Shown: piece after piece, positions 46,611 through 56,584 of the stretch
Numbering within the stretch: the first letter of the stretch is position 1
Layout of the letters: each line of letters opens with the position of its first letter
DNA from: Deltaproteobacteria bacterium
Lineage (GTDB): Bacteria > Bdellovibrionota_B > Oligoflexia > Oligoflexales > CAIYRB01
Length of the DNA stretch: 64,000 bases
Direction of reading: 5' to 3'
Assembly (NCBI GenBank): GCA_016874735.1
Contig: VGTI01000001.1
Coordinates: 1 to 64,000 of the forward strand
Program-made: the position numbers and the translations under genes
The notes under the pieces: model-generated
What the model was told of the DNA's origin: nothing
Seen by the model: the letters and a program-made list of their open reading frames with translations, nothing else
Database searches by the model: none

Positions 46611-47464
46611 TTCGCTCCTTCCACTCGAACCGGCTCCTGCCTGAGCAGGCTACGCCAAAAATCTTGAGCATCAGCGTGTTGGTTGGGTGCGGACATTCCC
46701 AGCAATTTCCGCGCTATCTGCGACCAGGCTTGACCAGATATCGTGTAAGTCGACTGTTCCGAAGCAGCGCGTCGCTGCATGACCGACCTGGTTACCTGGG
46801 GATCCAGGGGTACATGGCCAGCATAAGAAACTTGTACGTTAAGGAATCGCATTGCTACTTCGGTGATCCTCGAGGCGGACTTTAGTCCTTCACTCTCTAT
46901 TCTGGTTTGGTTGATCATCAAATGCGGTCTCTTTACACCGTGAGATTCGGCTAGAACTTTGATCAAGGCATACGCGTCGGTAAGGGCATGAGGCTCTGGT
47001 GTGGTCACAACAAGGACTTGGTCAGCTATTGAGCAGAAGTGAGTTACATTGCTAGCGATTCCTGCTCCAGTATCAATGAATAGAATATCGTAAGTTTTGT
47101 TTATACTTGGAATTTGATCGATGATTTGCTGTTGTTGGACGTAACTGAGATTTGTAAGGCTGGCGATGCCTGAGCCAGAGGGGATGACATCGATACCGAG
47201 AGGCCCGGTGAGGATAATATCTTGCAGGGACACATGCCCGTCTAAAACATCTCTTATATTGTAGCGAGCCTGCAGTCCTAGCACAACGTCGACGTTAGCT
47301 AGTCCCATGTCGCCGTCCAAAATTAGCACCGAGTGGCCCATCCGCTGCGCCGCAACAGCCAGGTGTACTGTGCTTAAAGTTTTGCCAACGCCACCTTTAC
47401 CGCTGGTGACTGCAATAACCTTAGGTGCCTTAGCACCTCCCTGAATTGACCGTACTTTAGACAC
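46607..47464 (-). CDS. flhG: FlhG/FleN, MinD-like flagellar number ATPase
   Basis: A MinD/ParA-type ATPase of about 285 aa with the deviant Walker A TSGKGGVGKT, the DGDMGLANVD motif and DTGAGI. FlhG restrains FlhF and limits flagellar number. I chose GTG 47464, with GGAGGT just upstream, over the TTG at 47485. A TVMQRRAASEQS-like C-terminal stretch is typical of FlhG. It lies between flhF and fliA. Confidence 0.92.
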   Translation of the reverse strand: MSKVRSIQGGAKAPKVIAVTSGKGGVGKTLSTVHLAVAAQRMGHSVLILDGDMGLANVDVVLGLQARYNIRDVLDGHVSLQDIILTGPLGIDVIPSGSGIASLTNLSYVQQQQIIDQIPSINKTYDILFIDTGAGIASNVTHFCSIADQVLVVTTPEPHALTDAYALIKVLAESHGVKRPHLMINQTRIESEGLKSASRITEVAMRFLNVQVSYAGHVPLDPQVTRSVMQRRAASEQSTYTISGQAWSQIARKLLGMSAPNQHADAQDFWRSLLRQEPVRVEGAK

Positions 47465-47474
47465 GAGACCTCCG

Positions 47475-48626
47475 TTACAGGCCAAAGATACGCTCGATCA
47501 CCCGCTCCCGCGTGGATCGTTCGATGTCGTCTGGGATTTGTTGGCCGATGGAAAAGAAACTAAGCGGTATCGACCACTTGCGAGAGGCGTTGAAAATCTC
47601 ACCAAACGCCCAACTTTCATCTAACTTGCTGAAGATGAGACTGTTGATGCCGAGATTTAGAAAGGCGCGAATCTCCTGTTCAACCTGAGATTCTTTAGAC
47701 GTTGCTGCTACACACAGATGAAAGTCGATTGGAATCCCTTTAGCCTTGATTTCTGAAAGCGCGGTAATGGCCATGGGATTTTTTGGACTTACACCAGCAG
47801 TATCAATGAGCACCAGCTCCACTTCTTTGTGAGTTTCTGGGATCTTGAGAAGGTCCTCCGGAGTAGAGGCCGCTACAAACGGCAATCCAATTATTTTGCA
47901 GAATATTCGCATCTGCTCTGTGGCTGCCAGACGCTGATGATCGAGGGATGCAACTACCACTTGATGCTTTTCCTTCAGAGCATACATAGCTGCTAGCTTA
48001 GCGGTGACCGAAGTCTTGCCCACACCGGAAGCACCGATAATTGCCTGATAGGATGTAGATCCGGTCATAACGGACCAGCGTGGTGCAATCTTGATACGTT
48101 TCATCATCCAGCGAATGGCTTGATCGCGGAAATAGCTCTCGCCATCCTGCGCCTCTGGAGGCGGAAGTGCTCGCAAGTGTTTTACTAACTCGGCGGTACT
48201 CAGATCGCTAACGCCCATCAAGCGGAGCTGTCGTTCAAGTGGCACCATTTCCTTAGGCAAATCATGAATGGAAGACCCCTCCTTAGTGCGAAGGGCCTCG
48301 GTGACAAGTATCTTAAGCTCCTGTAGACCGGCCTCTATTGCTTGGACTTGCACTTTGGTGGCAGCCGTATCAACTAATGCGGAAAGTCTAGCCTGGAGAT
48401 GCTCAATCCCAATGTCGCTGGTTGAAGGTGTATCCGGTGCGTAGCGACTGGAAGCGCCTTTTTTGGTGCTACCAGCTGTTGCTGCTGTGATTTCGTAGAC
48501 GAGGCCTTTTCCACCCGGCGCTGGTCTCTCCCGCGTGGAAAGTATGACGGCGTCAGTGCCGAGTTCGCGCTTGACCGCTTTGATGGCGTCCTTCATCGAA
48601 AACGCTTCGAAAGTCTTTACATCCAT
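47475..48626 (-). CDS. flhF: FlhF, SRP-type GTPase for flagellar placement
   Basis: 383 aa. An N-terminal basic domain begins MDVKTFEAFSMKDAI as in all FlhF; then comes an SRP-GTPase NG domain with the P-loop GASGVGKTSVTAKLA, DTAGVSPKNP (G3) and SKLDE (G4, in place of TKxD). FlhF marks the pole for assembly, which implies polar flagella. It follows flhA after 71 bases. Confidence 0.93.
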   Translation of the reverse strand: MDVKTFEAFSMKDAIKAVKRELGTDAVILSTRERPAPGGKGLVYEITAATAGSTKKGASSRYAPDTPSTSDIGIEHLQARLSALVDTAATKVQVQAIEAGLQELKILVTEALRTKEGSSIHDLPKEMVPLERQLRLMGVSDLSTAELVKHLRALPPPEAQDGESYFRDQAIRWMMKRIKIAPRWSVMTGSTSYQAIIGASGVGKTSVTAKLAAMYALKEKHQVVVASLDHQRLAATEQMRIFCKIIGLPFVAASTPEDLLKIPETHKEVELVLIDTAGVSPKNPMAITALSEIKAKGIPIDFHLCVAATSKESQVEQEIRAFLNLGINSLIFSKLDESWAFGEIFNASRKWSIPLSFFSIGQQIPDDIERSTRERVIERIFGL

Positions 48627-48697
48627 CCGGGTGGGCTCCAGAAACGGTGGGGCTAATCAAGGATAGGTAGCTTGGGATTGGTGGGTCGAAGACGAGA

Positions 48698-50809
48698 TTA
48701 GAGAGATACGGTACCGATATTTTTTGACTGAATATCGCTGGGTATTTCGTCAAATGCGAGAACTACCAGGCCCGGAATAAAACGTTGGACTAATTTACGT
48801 AAGTCCCAGCGGATGCGCGAACCACAAACAAGAATAGGCTGAGTTCCAGTTGATTCAAAATGACGCATGCATTCGGCAATACTGTTGAGAAGGCGTTGGG
48901 CGATTTCTGGCTCGACATTGAGTGAGGTGCTGCCGTCTTCCTGATACTGAAGTCCTGCTACCAGAAGGTCTTCGACAGCGCGGTCAAGGGAGGTAATAAT
49001 CAGCTGGCCGTCCGGAGTTACGTACTTTTTGATGATACCACGACCCAGCGACTTGCGCACATGTCTTGTCAACGCGTCAGGATTGCGCACGATTTTGCAG
49101 TGATCGGCAAGGCTTTCGAAAATAGACAATAAATCCCGAATGCTGACATTTTCGGCAAGAAGATTTTGCAGAACCTTAACGACGTCACCAAGCGTGAGCC
49201 TATCCGTTGCTACGACCTCCTCAACCACCTTCTCATTTTCACGCTTAAGACGCTCAATCAGGGAATGCACCTCTTGTCGGCCAATAAGTTCGTGGGCGTG
49301 ATCCTGAATCAGCTTGGTTAAATGCGTCACAATCACTGTCGCGCTATTGACGACTGTATACCCGCGGAACGTGGCTTCATCACGCTGACTTGGAGTGATC
49401 CAGATAGCGTCGAGACCATAAGCTGGTTCCTTGGTCCGATGACCATCGATCGGTTCCATGACGTCACCGGGGTCCATCGCTAGGAACCGTCGTGCCATCA
49501 GTTTACCCTGACCAATCATGTTACCCTTCAACATGATCTGATACTCGTCAGGCCGTAACTGAATGTTATCCCTAATCATCACCATGGGGACGATGATGCC
49601 GATGTCTTGTGCGAATTGCTTGCGCGCCGAAACAATACGCTCAAGGACCTCGCCATCTTGTTGCGTGTCGACTAAAGGCACCAATTCGACACCTACCTCA
49701 AGCGTTAACGTGTCGAGATGCAGGAGTTCAACTACGGCGTCACCCTTACCCTCAGGTTTTATCTTCTCATCAGCGGCGGCAAGTTTCAGGGTGTCGCGAC
49801 GCACGATTTCGCTCGATGCGTAGCGACCAAGCATGACAAAGCCGGCAGAAAGGATGGAGAACGGTAAAAAAGGCATACCTGGAATCAGTGCCATGACGGC
49901 CAATAAGGCAGAACACACATACATAGCTTTTGGGTGTACAAAGAGCTGACTTGAGAGCTCTTCGCTGAGGTCTGTGCCACCACTCGCACGGGTCACCACG
50001 ATACCAGAGGCCGTGGATATCACGAGCGCTGGAATCTGTGAAACCAGCCCGTCACCAACGGTTAGTAAGGTGAATTTTTGCGCCGCGTCCGCAAAACTGA
50101 GCTTATATTGAACGACGCCAAGGATCAGACCGACAATGATATTAATACCAGTGATGATAAGTCCAGCGATAGCATCGCCACGGACGAACTTACTCGCACC
50201 GTCCATCGCACCGTAGAAATCGGCTTCATGTTCAATTTTCGAACGACGCCTTTTGGCCTCATCGCGATCGATGAGCCCTGCATTTAGCTCGGCGTCAATT
50301 GCCATCTGCTTACCTGGCATAGCATCCAAAGTGAACCGGGCGCCAACCTCGGCAACCCTACCGGCACCTTTGGTGATAACTATGAAGTTAATGATGACAA
50401 GAATGACAAAGATTACGAAACCGACAAAGTAATTACCGCCAACAACAAACTCGCCGAAGGCTTGAACAACCTCACTGACGTTACCATTGGCACCGTTAAG
50501 TAACACACTTCGCGTCGTTGCCACGTTAAGGGCGAGTCTGAAGAGAGTGGTTAAAAGTAGGAGTGTCGGGAATGTGCTAAATTCCAGCGGTTCTTTGACA
50601 TAAATTGATATCAGCAAAATCATGAGTGACACTGTGATGGAAACGGACATCAAGAGGTCGAGCATGAAAGGCGGTAGCGGTACCACCATCATAAGGATAA
50701 TGGCCACGACGCCGAGCGCGAATTGTACGTCCGTACTCCTGAGCGCCGTCAAGAAGACATTACCGCCAGCGCCCGTCTCTACAATTTGGGTTTTAGCTGT
50801 TTGCGCCAT
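48698..50809 (-). CDS. flhA: FlhA, flagellar export gate
   Basis: 703 aa, the nonameric export-gate protein. The N-terminal half has about eight membrane segments with the FHIPEP-type loop (ARFTLDAMPGKQMAIDAELNAG). The C-terminal cytoplasmic domain binds chaperone-substrate complexes. AGAGGGG precedes the ATG, and the gene overlaps the flhB end by 17 bases. Confidence 0.96.
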   Translation of the reverse strand: MAQTAKTQIVETGAGGNVFLTALRSTDVQFALGVVAIILMMVVPLPPFMLDLLMSVSITVSLMILLISIYVKEPLEFSTFPTLLLLTTLFRLALNVATTRSVLLNGANGNVSEVVQAFGEFVVGGNYFVGFVIFVILVIINFIVITKGAGRVAEVGARFTLDAMPGKQMAIDAELNAGLIDRDEAKRRRSKIEHEADFYGAMDGASKFVRGDAIAGLIITGINIIVGLILGVVQYKLSFADAAQKFTLLTVGDGLVSQIPALVISTASGIVVTRASGGTDLSEELSSQLFVHPKAMYVCSALLAVMALIPGMPFLPFSILSAGFVMLGRYASSEIVRRDTLKLAAADEKIKPEGKGDAVVELLHLDTLTLEVGVELVPLVDTQQDGEVLERIVSARKQFAQDIGIIVPMVMIRDNIQLRPDEYQIMLKGNMIGQGKLMARRFLAMDPGDVMEPIDGHRTKEPAYGLDAIWITPSQRDEATFRGYTVVNSATVIVTHLTKLIQDHAHELIGRQEVHSLIERLKRENEKVVEEVVATDRLTLGDVVKVLQNLLAENVSIRDLLSIFESLADHCKIVRNPDALTRHVRKSLGRGIIKKYVTPDGQLIITSLDRAVEDLLVAGLQYQEDGSTSLNVEPEIAQRLLNSIAECMRHFESTGTQPILVCGSRIRWDLRKLVQRFIPGLVVLAFDEIPSDIQSKNIGTVSL

Positions 50810-51896
50810 TTACCCCTCTCTTCTTTGGAATGGACCGACCCTTGAGGCGGAATACGTAACGGATGATCTCTGCCACGGTCTTGTAAAACTTATCCGGAAT
50901 CTCCTCGCCCTCTTTAACCGTGGCGTAGAGCTCTCTAGCTAAAGGACGATTCTCGATGATAGGGATTTGCGATTCTTTTGCGGCTTCACGCATATTGAGA
51001 GCTAGAAAATCGACGCCTTTGGCGAGAAGAATCGGCGCTCGATCACCCATCTCGTATCGCAAAGCGATAGCATAGTGAGTCGGGTTAGTGATCAGTACGG
51101 TCGCAGTTTTTGTCACGGCTATGGTTTTGCGTGCGGCAAAATCGCGCTGCATACGTCGCATTTTTGCTTTGACGTTTTGATCAACCTCGCGGCGTTTGAA
51201 GTCTTCCTTGACCTCCTGCTTGGTCATCTTCATCTTGCGCTCAATGCTGAAGAAGTTCCAAAGGTAGTCAACGCCAGCAATAATGAGCAGAAAGCCGGCG
51301 ACCGCCCAAAAGAGCATTTTCGTGATGCCGCCCCAATAATTCCAGGTTGAATTCATTGGGTAATTCATAAGCTCTGGCACGCGGACCCATTCGCTCCGTA
51401 GAATCAGGTAAGCGACAGTAGCTACTGCGATCATCTTCGCAATGTTTTTTAGAAGCTCGAGTACAGTCTGAAAAGTGAACATCCGGGCTATGCCAGAGAA
51501 CGGCTCCAATCTGGAAAAGTCGGGAGTTACCCGTTCCCAAGACCAGTTTAGGCGTGTTTGAGCTAATGTCAGTGCAACTGCAACGGTGGAAGTTATAAGA
51601 AAAAGCGGGATAATTAGCTTAAGCAGAATCATCCAATTGTCGTTACTAAAAGCTATAATGTTGTTGCCGTCGATCCGCCTTGTGGCCAAAGATTCAAAGC
51701 TCGCGGTCATCATTCTTGACAGCGCTTTGAGATAGCTTGGGGCAGCACCACCAATTGCAATGACGCAAGCCACCAAAATAAAGACCGACGTCAACTCTCG
51801 TGACATCACAACCTGGCCACGCTCGCGGAACTCGTCTCGTCGCTCCGGCGTGGCCTCTTCAGTGCGGTCTTCGGAACTGGCGCCTTCGTCAGCCAT
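50793..51896 (-). CDS. flhB: FlhB, export switch protein
   Basis: 367 aa with four membrane segments and the self-cleaving NPTH site at Asn271-Pro272 (ITNPTHYAIAL) in the C-terminal domain. It switches export specificity from rod/hook to filament proteins. The N-terminus (EDRTEEATPERRDEFRERG) is typical. It lies 41 bases after fliR. Confidence 0.95.
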   Translation of the reverse strand: MADEGASSEDRTEEATPERRDEFRERGQVVMSRELTSVFILVACVIAIGGAAPSYLKALSRMMTASFESLATRRIDGNNIIAFSNDNWMILLKLIIPLFLITSTVAVALTLAQTRLNWSWERVTPDFSRLEPFSGIARMFTFQTVLELLKNIAKMIAVATVAYLILRSEWVRVPELMNYPMNSTWNYWGGITKMLFWAVAGFLLIIAGVDYLWNFFSIERKMKMTKQEVKEDFKRREVDQNVKAKMRRMQRDFAARKTIAVTKTATVLITNPTHYAIALRYEMGDRAPILLAKGVDFLALNMREAAKESQIPIIENRPLARELYATVKEGEEIPDKFYKTVAEIIRYVFRLKGRSIPKKRGVNGANS

Positions 51897-51937
51897 CGTT
51901 CATTGCGCCTAACTTAGTGGTGGTTATAAAACTGGAA

Positions 51938-52735
51938 TCAGGGATGGGTGTGGGTTGTAGTCAAGCCGAGGATTGCACTGTGAATTTGACCCTTAACTTC
52001 GTCAAAGTGAGTGCCCATCCAGTTGGGAAAAAGTGGGAGCGTAGCGACGTAGATGACCAGCCCAACTGTGAAACTAAGCGGGAAACTCATGGTGAATGCA
52101 TTCATATTGGGGACAGCGCGCGCGACCAGTCCCAATGCAGCCATCGTAAAGAGTAATGCGACTAGAATCGGAGCAGCTAATTCGATAGCGATGGTTAGTA
52201 TGCCTCCAGTTAGTTTGACGATGATGTTGGCGGACGTACCTGTGAAGTTTGCGGCTCCGCCTGGAATCAAAAGGAATGTGTCTGCAATTGCTGTGAAGAA
52301 TATTTGGTGTAAGTCGAGAGATAAAAAAATTAGCATGATGAGCATGCGATGCATGGCCGAGAAGCCGTCCATCTTCTCGTTATAATCGGGCAAATATAGA
52401 TTGGCCGTTCCAAATCCCATTTGATAGGCAACTACTGCCGCAGCCATCATCATGCCGTCAAATGCGATCCGTGCACAGAAGCCAATGGTAAGCCCAACAA
52501 GAACCTCGCGTAGCACGTAGGAGCTCACAACCAGTACATCCGCATTCAGGTTAGGTGGCCACTGCGGCGGGATAACCCCGTAAATACCTATAGTGATAGC
52601 TAAGGCAAGTAAAACTCTGACTCGGATAGGCGTAGGAGAATCCCCGATCATTGGTAGCGCAAATAGAATGGCGCCGATGCGAAGAAAGGCCAGCGCACCA
52701 ATTAGTAACTGATTTGGATTCGGCAACGCTTGCAT
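51938..52735 (-). CDS. fliR: FliR, export gate membrane protein
   Basis: 265 aa with about six membrane segments; it contains the GFCARIAFDGMMMAAAVVAYQMGFG stretch typical of FliR and a PLALR-like C-terminal region. It forms the export gate with FliP and FliQ. It starts three bases after the fliQ stop. Confidence 0.93.
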   Translation of the reverse strand: MQALPNPNQLLIGALAFLRIGAILFALPMIGDSPTPIRVRVLLALAITIGIYGVIPPQWPPNLNADVLVVSSYVLREVLVGLTIGFCARIAFDGMMMAAAVVAYQMGFGTANLYLPDYNEKMDGFSAMHRMLIMLIFLSLDLHQIFFTAIADTFLLIPGGAANFTGTSANIIVKLTGGILTIAIELAAPILVALLFTMAALGLVARAVPNMNAFTMSFPLSFTVGLVIYVATLPLFPNWMGTHFDEVKGQIHSAILGLTTTHTHP

Positions 52736-52738
52736 AGT

Positions 52739-53008
52739 TTAGCGATTTACTCCCGGAATCCCGTTGAAAATGTCGGTTGTGAATGCCGTCATGATCTGGA
52801 TGATCCAGGGCCCGCAAACCATAAGAGCCAGTGTAATCATGAGTATTTTAGGGACGAAGGAGAGTGTCTGCTCTTGTATTTGGGTGGCGGCCTGGACGAC
52901 TGAGATAGCGACACCGGTGACAAGTGCCGCTATGAGCACGGGAGCCGAGATTTGCATCGCTACCATGACGGCTCTTGCGCCTAAGTCAATTACGGTCTGA
53001 TCTGTCAT
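52739..53008 (-). CDS. fliQ: FliQ, export gate membrane protein
   Basis: 89 aa with two membrane segments; the QIQEQTLSFVPKI loop is diagnostic. It lies between fliP and fliR. Confidence 0.95.
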   Translation of the reverse strand: MTDQTVIDLGARAVMVAMQISAPVLIAALVTGVAISVVQAATQIQEQTLSFVPKILMITLALMVCGPWIIQIMTAFTTDIFNGIPGVNR

Positions 53009-53020
53009 GTGATTTGACCT

Positions 53021-53794
53021 CTACACGTTGAAACTTTTAACAATGTTTTCGACGATTAAGGTCCACCCATCTACGAGGACAAAAAGTACTAATTTAAACG
53101 GGAGAGACACCACGGTTGGTGGCAACATCATCATCCCCATGGCCATCAGAATCGAGGAGACCACCATGTCAATGATTAGAAATGGGATGTAGACTAGGAA
53201 GCCAATTTGAAAAGCTGTCTTCAGCTCACTGACCATGAATGCTGGCATAAGCGTTGTCATCGAAACGTCACTCGAATTGCGAGGTTTGGGTTTTTTCGCG
53301 ATATTGAAGAACATAGCTAAATCGGTCTCATGGGTCTGTGCCAACATGAAGTTGCGAACCGGCTTTAACAGCTCGTCGAATGCCTCATCTTGTTTGATTT
53401 TCTTTTCAACGTAGGGGGTGTAGGCCTTGTCTTTGATATGCTCGATTACAGGTGACATGGTAAATGCTGTGAGAAAAAGGGAGAGTCCGACAATGACCTG
53501 ATTGGGTGGCATCGAGCTGGTTCCAAGAGCTTGTCGTACGAAACTGAGGATTACGAGAATACGGGTAAACGATGTCATCATTAACATAATTGCTGGAGCT
53601 ACTGACAAGATCGTCAAAATAGCCACAATTTTCATCGCCGGAACTAGGTCCGTAGGATCATCGGTTTCCTTTAGGTCGATTCCGATCGTTGGTATCTTAC
53701 CATCTGCAGCAAATGCTTGGCAGGGAATACAGAAGCCCAGCACAACGCTGAGCAGAAATATGACCAAGGCGCACTGTCTCATAGAGGATGTCAT
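53021..53794 (-). CDS. fliP: FliP, export gate membrane protein
   Basis: 257 aa. A signal peptide (MRQCALVIFLLSVVLGF...) precedes the FliP domain, as in many bacteria. It contains the conserved SFTRILVILSFVRQALGT and PPNQVIVGLSLFLT. The ATG at 53794 overlaps the fliO stop (TGATG), and GGAG precedes it. Confidence 0.95.
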   Translation of the reverse strand: MTSSMRQCALVIFLLSVVLGFCIPCQAFAADGKIPTIGIDLKETDDPTDLVPAMKIVAILTILSVAPAIMLMMTSFTRILVILSFVRQALGTSSMPPNQVIVGLSLFLTAFTMSPVIEHIKDKAYTPYVEKKIKQDEAFDELLKPVRNFMLAQTHETDLAMFFNIAKKPKPRNSSDVSMTTLMPAFMVSELKTAFQIGFLVYIPFLIIDMVVSSILMAMGMMMLPPTVVSLPFKLVLFVLVDGWTLIVENIVKSFNV

Positions 53795-55095
53795 CAAATA
53801 CTCCGAAGAGTTTTGAGTTTTTCGCGGATCATACGTGTGACGTCGTCAATAGCTTCTTGAGGAGCGGACGGGGAAGAGGAAGAAGCGGTGGGCTTGACGC
53901 TTGGTTTGTTTGTAGCTGCTCTCGCCTTCGGTGCCGCCACCGTTTGGATACCTTCTTCACTTATGGCTATGTTTACCCGTGATCCCACCGCAGGTACCCC
54001 TGGATTGGGCGTAGACAGTTTAGTCTCAGCCACCGGCTTTTTTGCAGGTGCCGGCGCGAGTTTCATCGGAATTGCGTCACTCGACTCGGAAAGTTGCGTG
54101 GCAAAGTCTTTTGTGGCCTGGATCATCGGTGGCGGCACGGGTTTTTGAACGGGAGCCCTGTGATTATTTGTGGAGGATGTTCCAATGGTTGTTAAAAACG
54201 ATACATTCTCAGGGGTGACGCCAATCAAAATTTTCTCACCGCCCACCTGCAACAGCGATACTTTCTGACGTGCGGCTAGATTGAGTGAGGCGAGGGTTTT
54301 GATTGTGACGGGACCATCGTCAAGAAATTCGTCTGCCCCAGATTTACGACGGCGTCGGAATGGCCGCATCATTTTGACAGCGATCAACAGGGCAAACATG
54401 ACAGCCGAAAACGCCGAAACTTGAGTGAGTTTCGATTGGAAGTCGAAGCCACTATGGCCAACGGCCTGACGTTCTTTAATCTCGGCTTTTAGGCGCTCGC
54501 TTGGTGCAGGTTCGTCATGTGTGACCTGCGTGGACGCAATTACCTGTTCAGCGGTGGTTTCTGATAACTGCGGTGGTCCGACAACATCTATTTTTCTCTT
54601 GTCAGGGAACGAAGCCAATGCATTTGCATTTGCCTCTTGTAGCTTGTTGTGATCAATGGTTAGGACAATGCGATTGCCTAGGGTTTCCGTCTCAAGCGCT
54701 TGCTTCACTGTCGCCGCGTCTTTCTCGACAAAAAAGCGTAACCCGGCATCACTCGGGGTCAATTGGACGGCAGCAACTTTGGGGATGACTTTAGTCTCGG
54801 TGTCAAAAAATTTCCCCGGTTCTGGGACTAACGTCCCTGGCAATATCAATTGCAAAAACGACCCATGATCCTGCACGGGTCCAAGCTTGGACCAAGTCGG
54901 CTCATGGTTCAGGCGGATGTTAATTGTAGAAAGACTACCGTCTTCTTCACCATCAATCGTGCCAAGTGTAAGAGGTTCCGTACCACTAGTAGCTGAGTCT
55001 TGAGTCGGCACTTGATCTTTAGCAGATCCGATCGTGGTCAATAGATTCAGCGCAAATCCAGCGAGCAATGCCCTCGCGCGGTTGTGATTAAACAT
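53794..55095 (-). CDS. fliO: FliO with large periplasmic extension
   Basis: 433 aa, whereas FliO is usually about 100-230. It has a signal peptide (to about residue 24), a beta-rich periplasmic region (about 50-165) with an AMIN-like look, a linker, one membrane segment (about 225-245) and a FliO domain (about 260-310: SLNLAARQKVSLLQVGGEKILIGVTPENV). An Ala/Pro-rich tail follows, ending in RMIREKLKTLR. The position between fliN and fliP supports FliO. The extra domain may bind peptidoglycan, which is unproven. Confidence 0.85.
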   Translation of the reverse strand: MFNHNRARALLAGFALNLLTTIGSAKDQVPTQDSATSGTEPLTLGTIDGEEDGSLSTINIRLNHEPTWSKLGPVQDHGSFLQLILPGTLVPEPGKFFDTETKVIPKVAAVQLTPSDAGLRFFVEKDAATVKQALETETLGNRIVLTIDHNKLQEANANALASFPDKRKIDVVGPPQLSETTAEQVIASTQVTHDEPAPSERLKAEIKERQAVGHSGFDFQSKLTQVSAFSAVMFALLIAVKMMRPFRRRRKSGADEFLDDGPVTIKTLASLNLAARQKVSLLQVGGEKILIGVTPENVSFLTTIGTSSTNNHRAPVQKPVPPPMIQATKDFATQLSESSDAIPMKLAPAPAKKPVAETKLSTPNPGVPAVGSRVNIAISEEGIQTVAAPKARAATNKPSVKPTASSSSPSAPQEAIDDVTRMIREKLKTLRSI

Positions 55096-55116
55096 CTGAG
55101 CTACTCCTCCGAAAAA

Positions 55117-55536
55117 TCAGCTAGCTTTTTCAGCGCCTGAAACGTCTCCGAGACCAAACTGTGAAACTACATCCGTAAGACGGACGCCAAATTTCTCGTT
55201 GACCACGACTACTTCGCCCATAGCCACTAATTTATCGTTTATGAGAATTTCCATCGGTTCACCGGCGATTTTATCGAGCTCAATCACGGATCCCTGGCCA
55301 AGCTGCAATAAGTCGTTGACTAGCATTTTGGTCCGGCCCAACTCGACGGACACTTTGAGAGGGATGTCGAGGATCATTTTCAGTTTCGAAAAATCGGTCT
55401 TTGAAGCTCTGGCTTCCTCTCCAGAGGTCCCGCCAGTATCAGCTTTTCCGCCTTCTCCACTTGCTTCAGAAAGCGCCTCCTCGAAATCGGCACCTAGCCC
55501 GAAATCCTCCGGATTAACGCTGCCCTCATTAGCCAT
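55117..55536 (-). CDS. fliN: FliN, flagellar switch protein
   Basis: 139 aa. The first 45 residues are acidic and Gly-rich; the SpoA/FliN domain follows (about 50-130: [31 protein letters not shown]). It forms the C-ring with FliM and FliG. GAAGGAGA precedes the ATG. Confidence 0.95.
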   Translation of the reverse strand: MANEGSVNPEDFGLGADFEEALSEASGEGGKADTGGTSGEEARASKTDFSKLKMILDIPLKVSVELGRTKMLVNDLLQLGQGSVIELDKIAGEPMEILINDKLVAMGEVVVVNEKFGVRLTDVVSQFGLGDVSGAEKAS

Positions 55537-55583
55537 GGGAGTCTCCTTCGACAGAAATTTCTCGGGTCAATTTTTTCGATGGA

Positions 55584-56561
55584 TTATTCTGAAAGCGATT
55601 CAACAATACGTAGGGCTCGGTTGCCTCTAAGTAGGCCAGGGATGCCGCGGAATTTGGGAATGCCCTCGACAAGGATATCGAGGGGATTAGTGGCATCGGA
55701 ATTTAGCTGGATGATATCTCCGGCCTGTAGTTCCATGAGGTCACGCATGGTGATGTCTGCTTCGCCAAGCTTGACGTTGATATTGGCAGCGGTTCCCATG
55801 ATTTGTTCTTTAATGCGGTTGATCCAAATAAAGTCAACCTCAAGTTGCTCACTTTGGAAGCCGACCGATAATTTGGATTTTATCGGTTCGAGAGTCGCGT
55901 AGGGGATGACCACTTTGATGGTACCCGAGACCTTTTCCAGTTCGACGTCAAAGGTTGTGGCGATGACAACGTCGGAGGGCGGTACCACGGCGACAAATTG
56001 GGGATTTATTTCGGTACGGCTGTAGCCGACTTTAAGGGGGTAAACTGGCTCCCAGGCTTTCTCGTAATCATCGATAGCGGCCAAGACCACGCGGCGGGCA
56101 ATTTTAATTTCAATTTGCGTAAAGTCTTTACCCTCGATTTTCGTGTACGGGACGTCATTGCCTCCGAAGAAGCTGTCGACGAGGGCATAGAGTAGTTTAG
56201 ATTCAATGACTAGTACTGCGGCGCCACGAAGCGGATCTAGGCGTAGAATATTTAAGCACGAGGGCAAAGGGAGTGAGTTCATGAATTCACTGAATTTTAG
56301 AGGCCCCGTTGAATTGACGCTCAAATTCGCAATTTTGCGGAGGGCGTTCGACAGCGTGACGCGGAATAAGCGGACAAAACGGTCATGAATGATATCAAGT
56401 GTCGGCATCCGCCCACGAATGATCCGGTCTTGGTTTGCCAGATCGTACTGGACGATGCCTTGTTGGCCCTCCGGCGCTCCTGACTCTTCGGTGTCGACAC
56501 GGTTGTCCGACACCGCAGACAGGAGGGCGTCGACCTCGTTCTGGGATAGAACCTGGTTCAT
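55584..56561 (-). CDS. fliM: FliM, flagellar switch protein
   Basis: 325 aa. The N-terminal LSQNEVDALL segment binds CheY-P. The middle CheC-like domain follows, then a SpoA domain near the C-terminus. It sits between fliL and fliN. Confidence 0.96.
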   Translation of the reverse strand: MNQVLSQNEVDALLSAVSDNRVDTEESGAPEGQQGIVQYDLANQDRIIRGRMPTLDIIHDRFVRLFRVTLSNALRKIANLSVNSTGPLKFSEFMNSLPLPSCLNILRLDPLRGAAVLVIESKLLYALVDSFFGGNDVPYTKIEGKDFTQIEIKIARRVVLAAIDDYEKAWEPVYPLKVGYSRTEINPQFVAVVPPSDVVIATTFDVELEKVSGTIKVVIPYATLEPIKSKLSVGFQSEQLEVDFIWINRIKEQIMGTAANINVKLGEADITMRDLMELQAGDIIQLNSDATNPLDILVEGIPKFRGIPGLLRGNRALRIVESLSE

Positions 56562-56584
56562 TGGATACCTTTGTTAGTTGCGGG

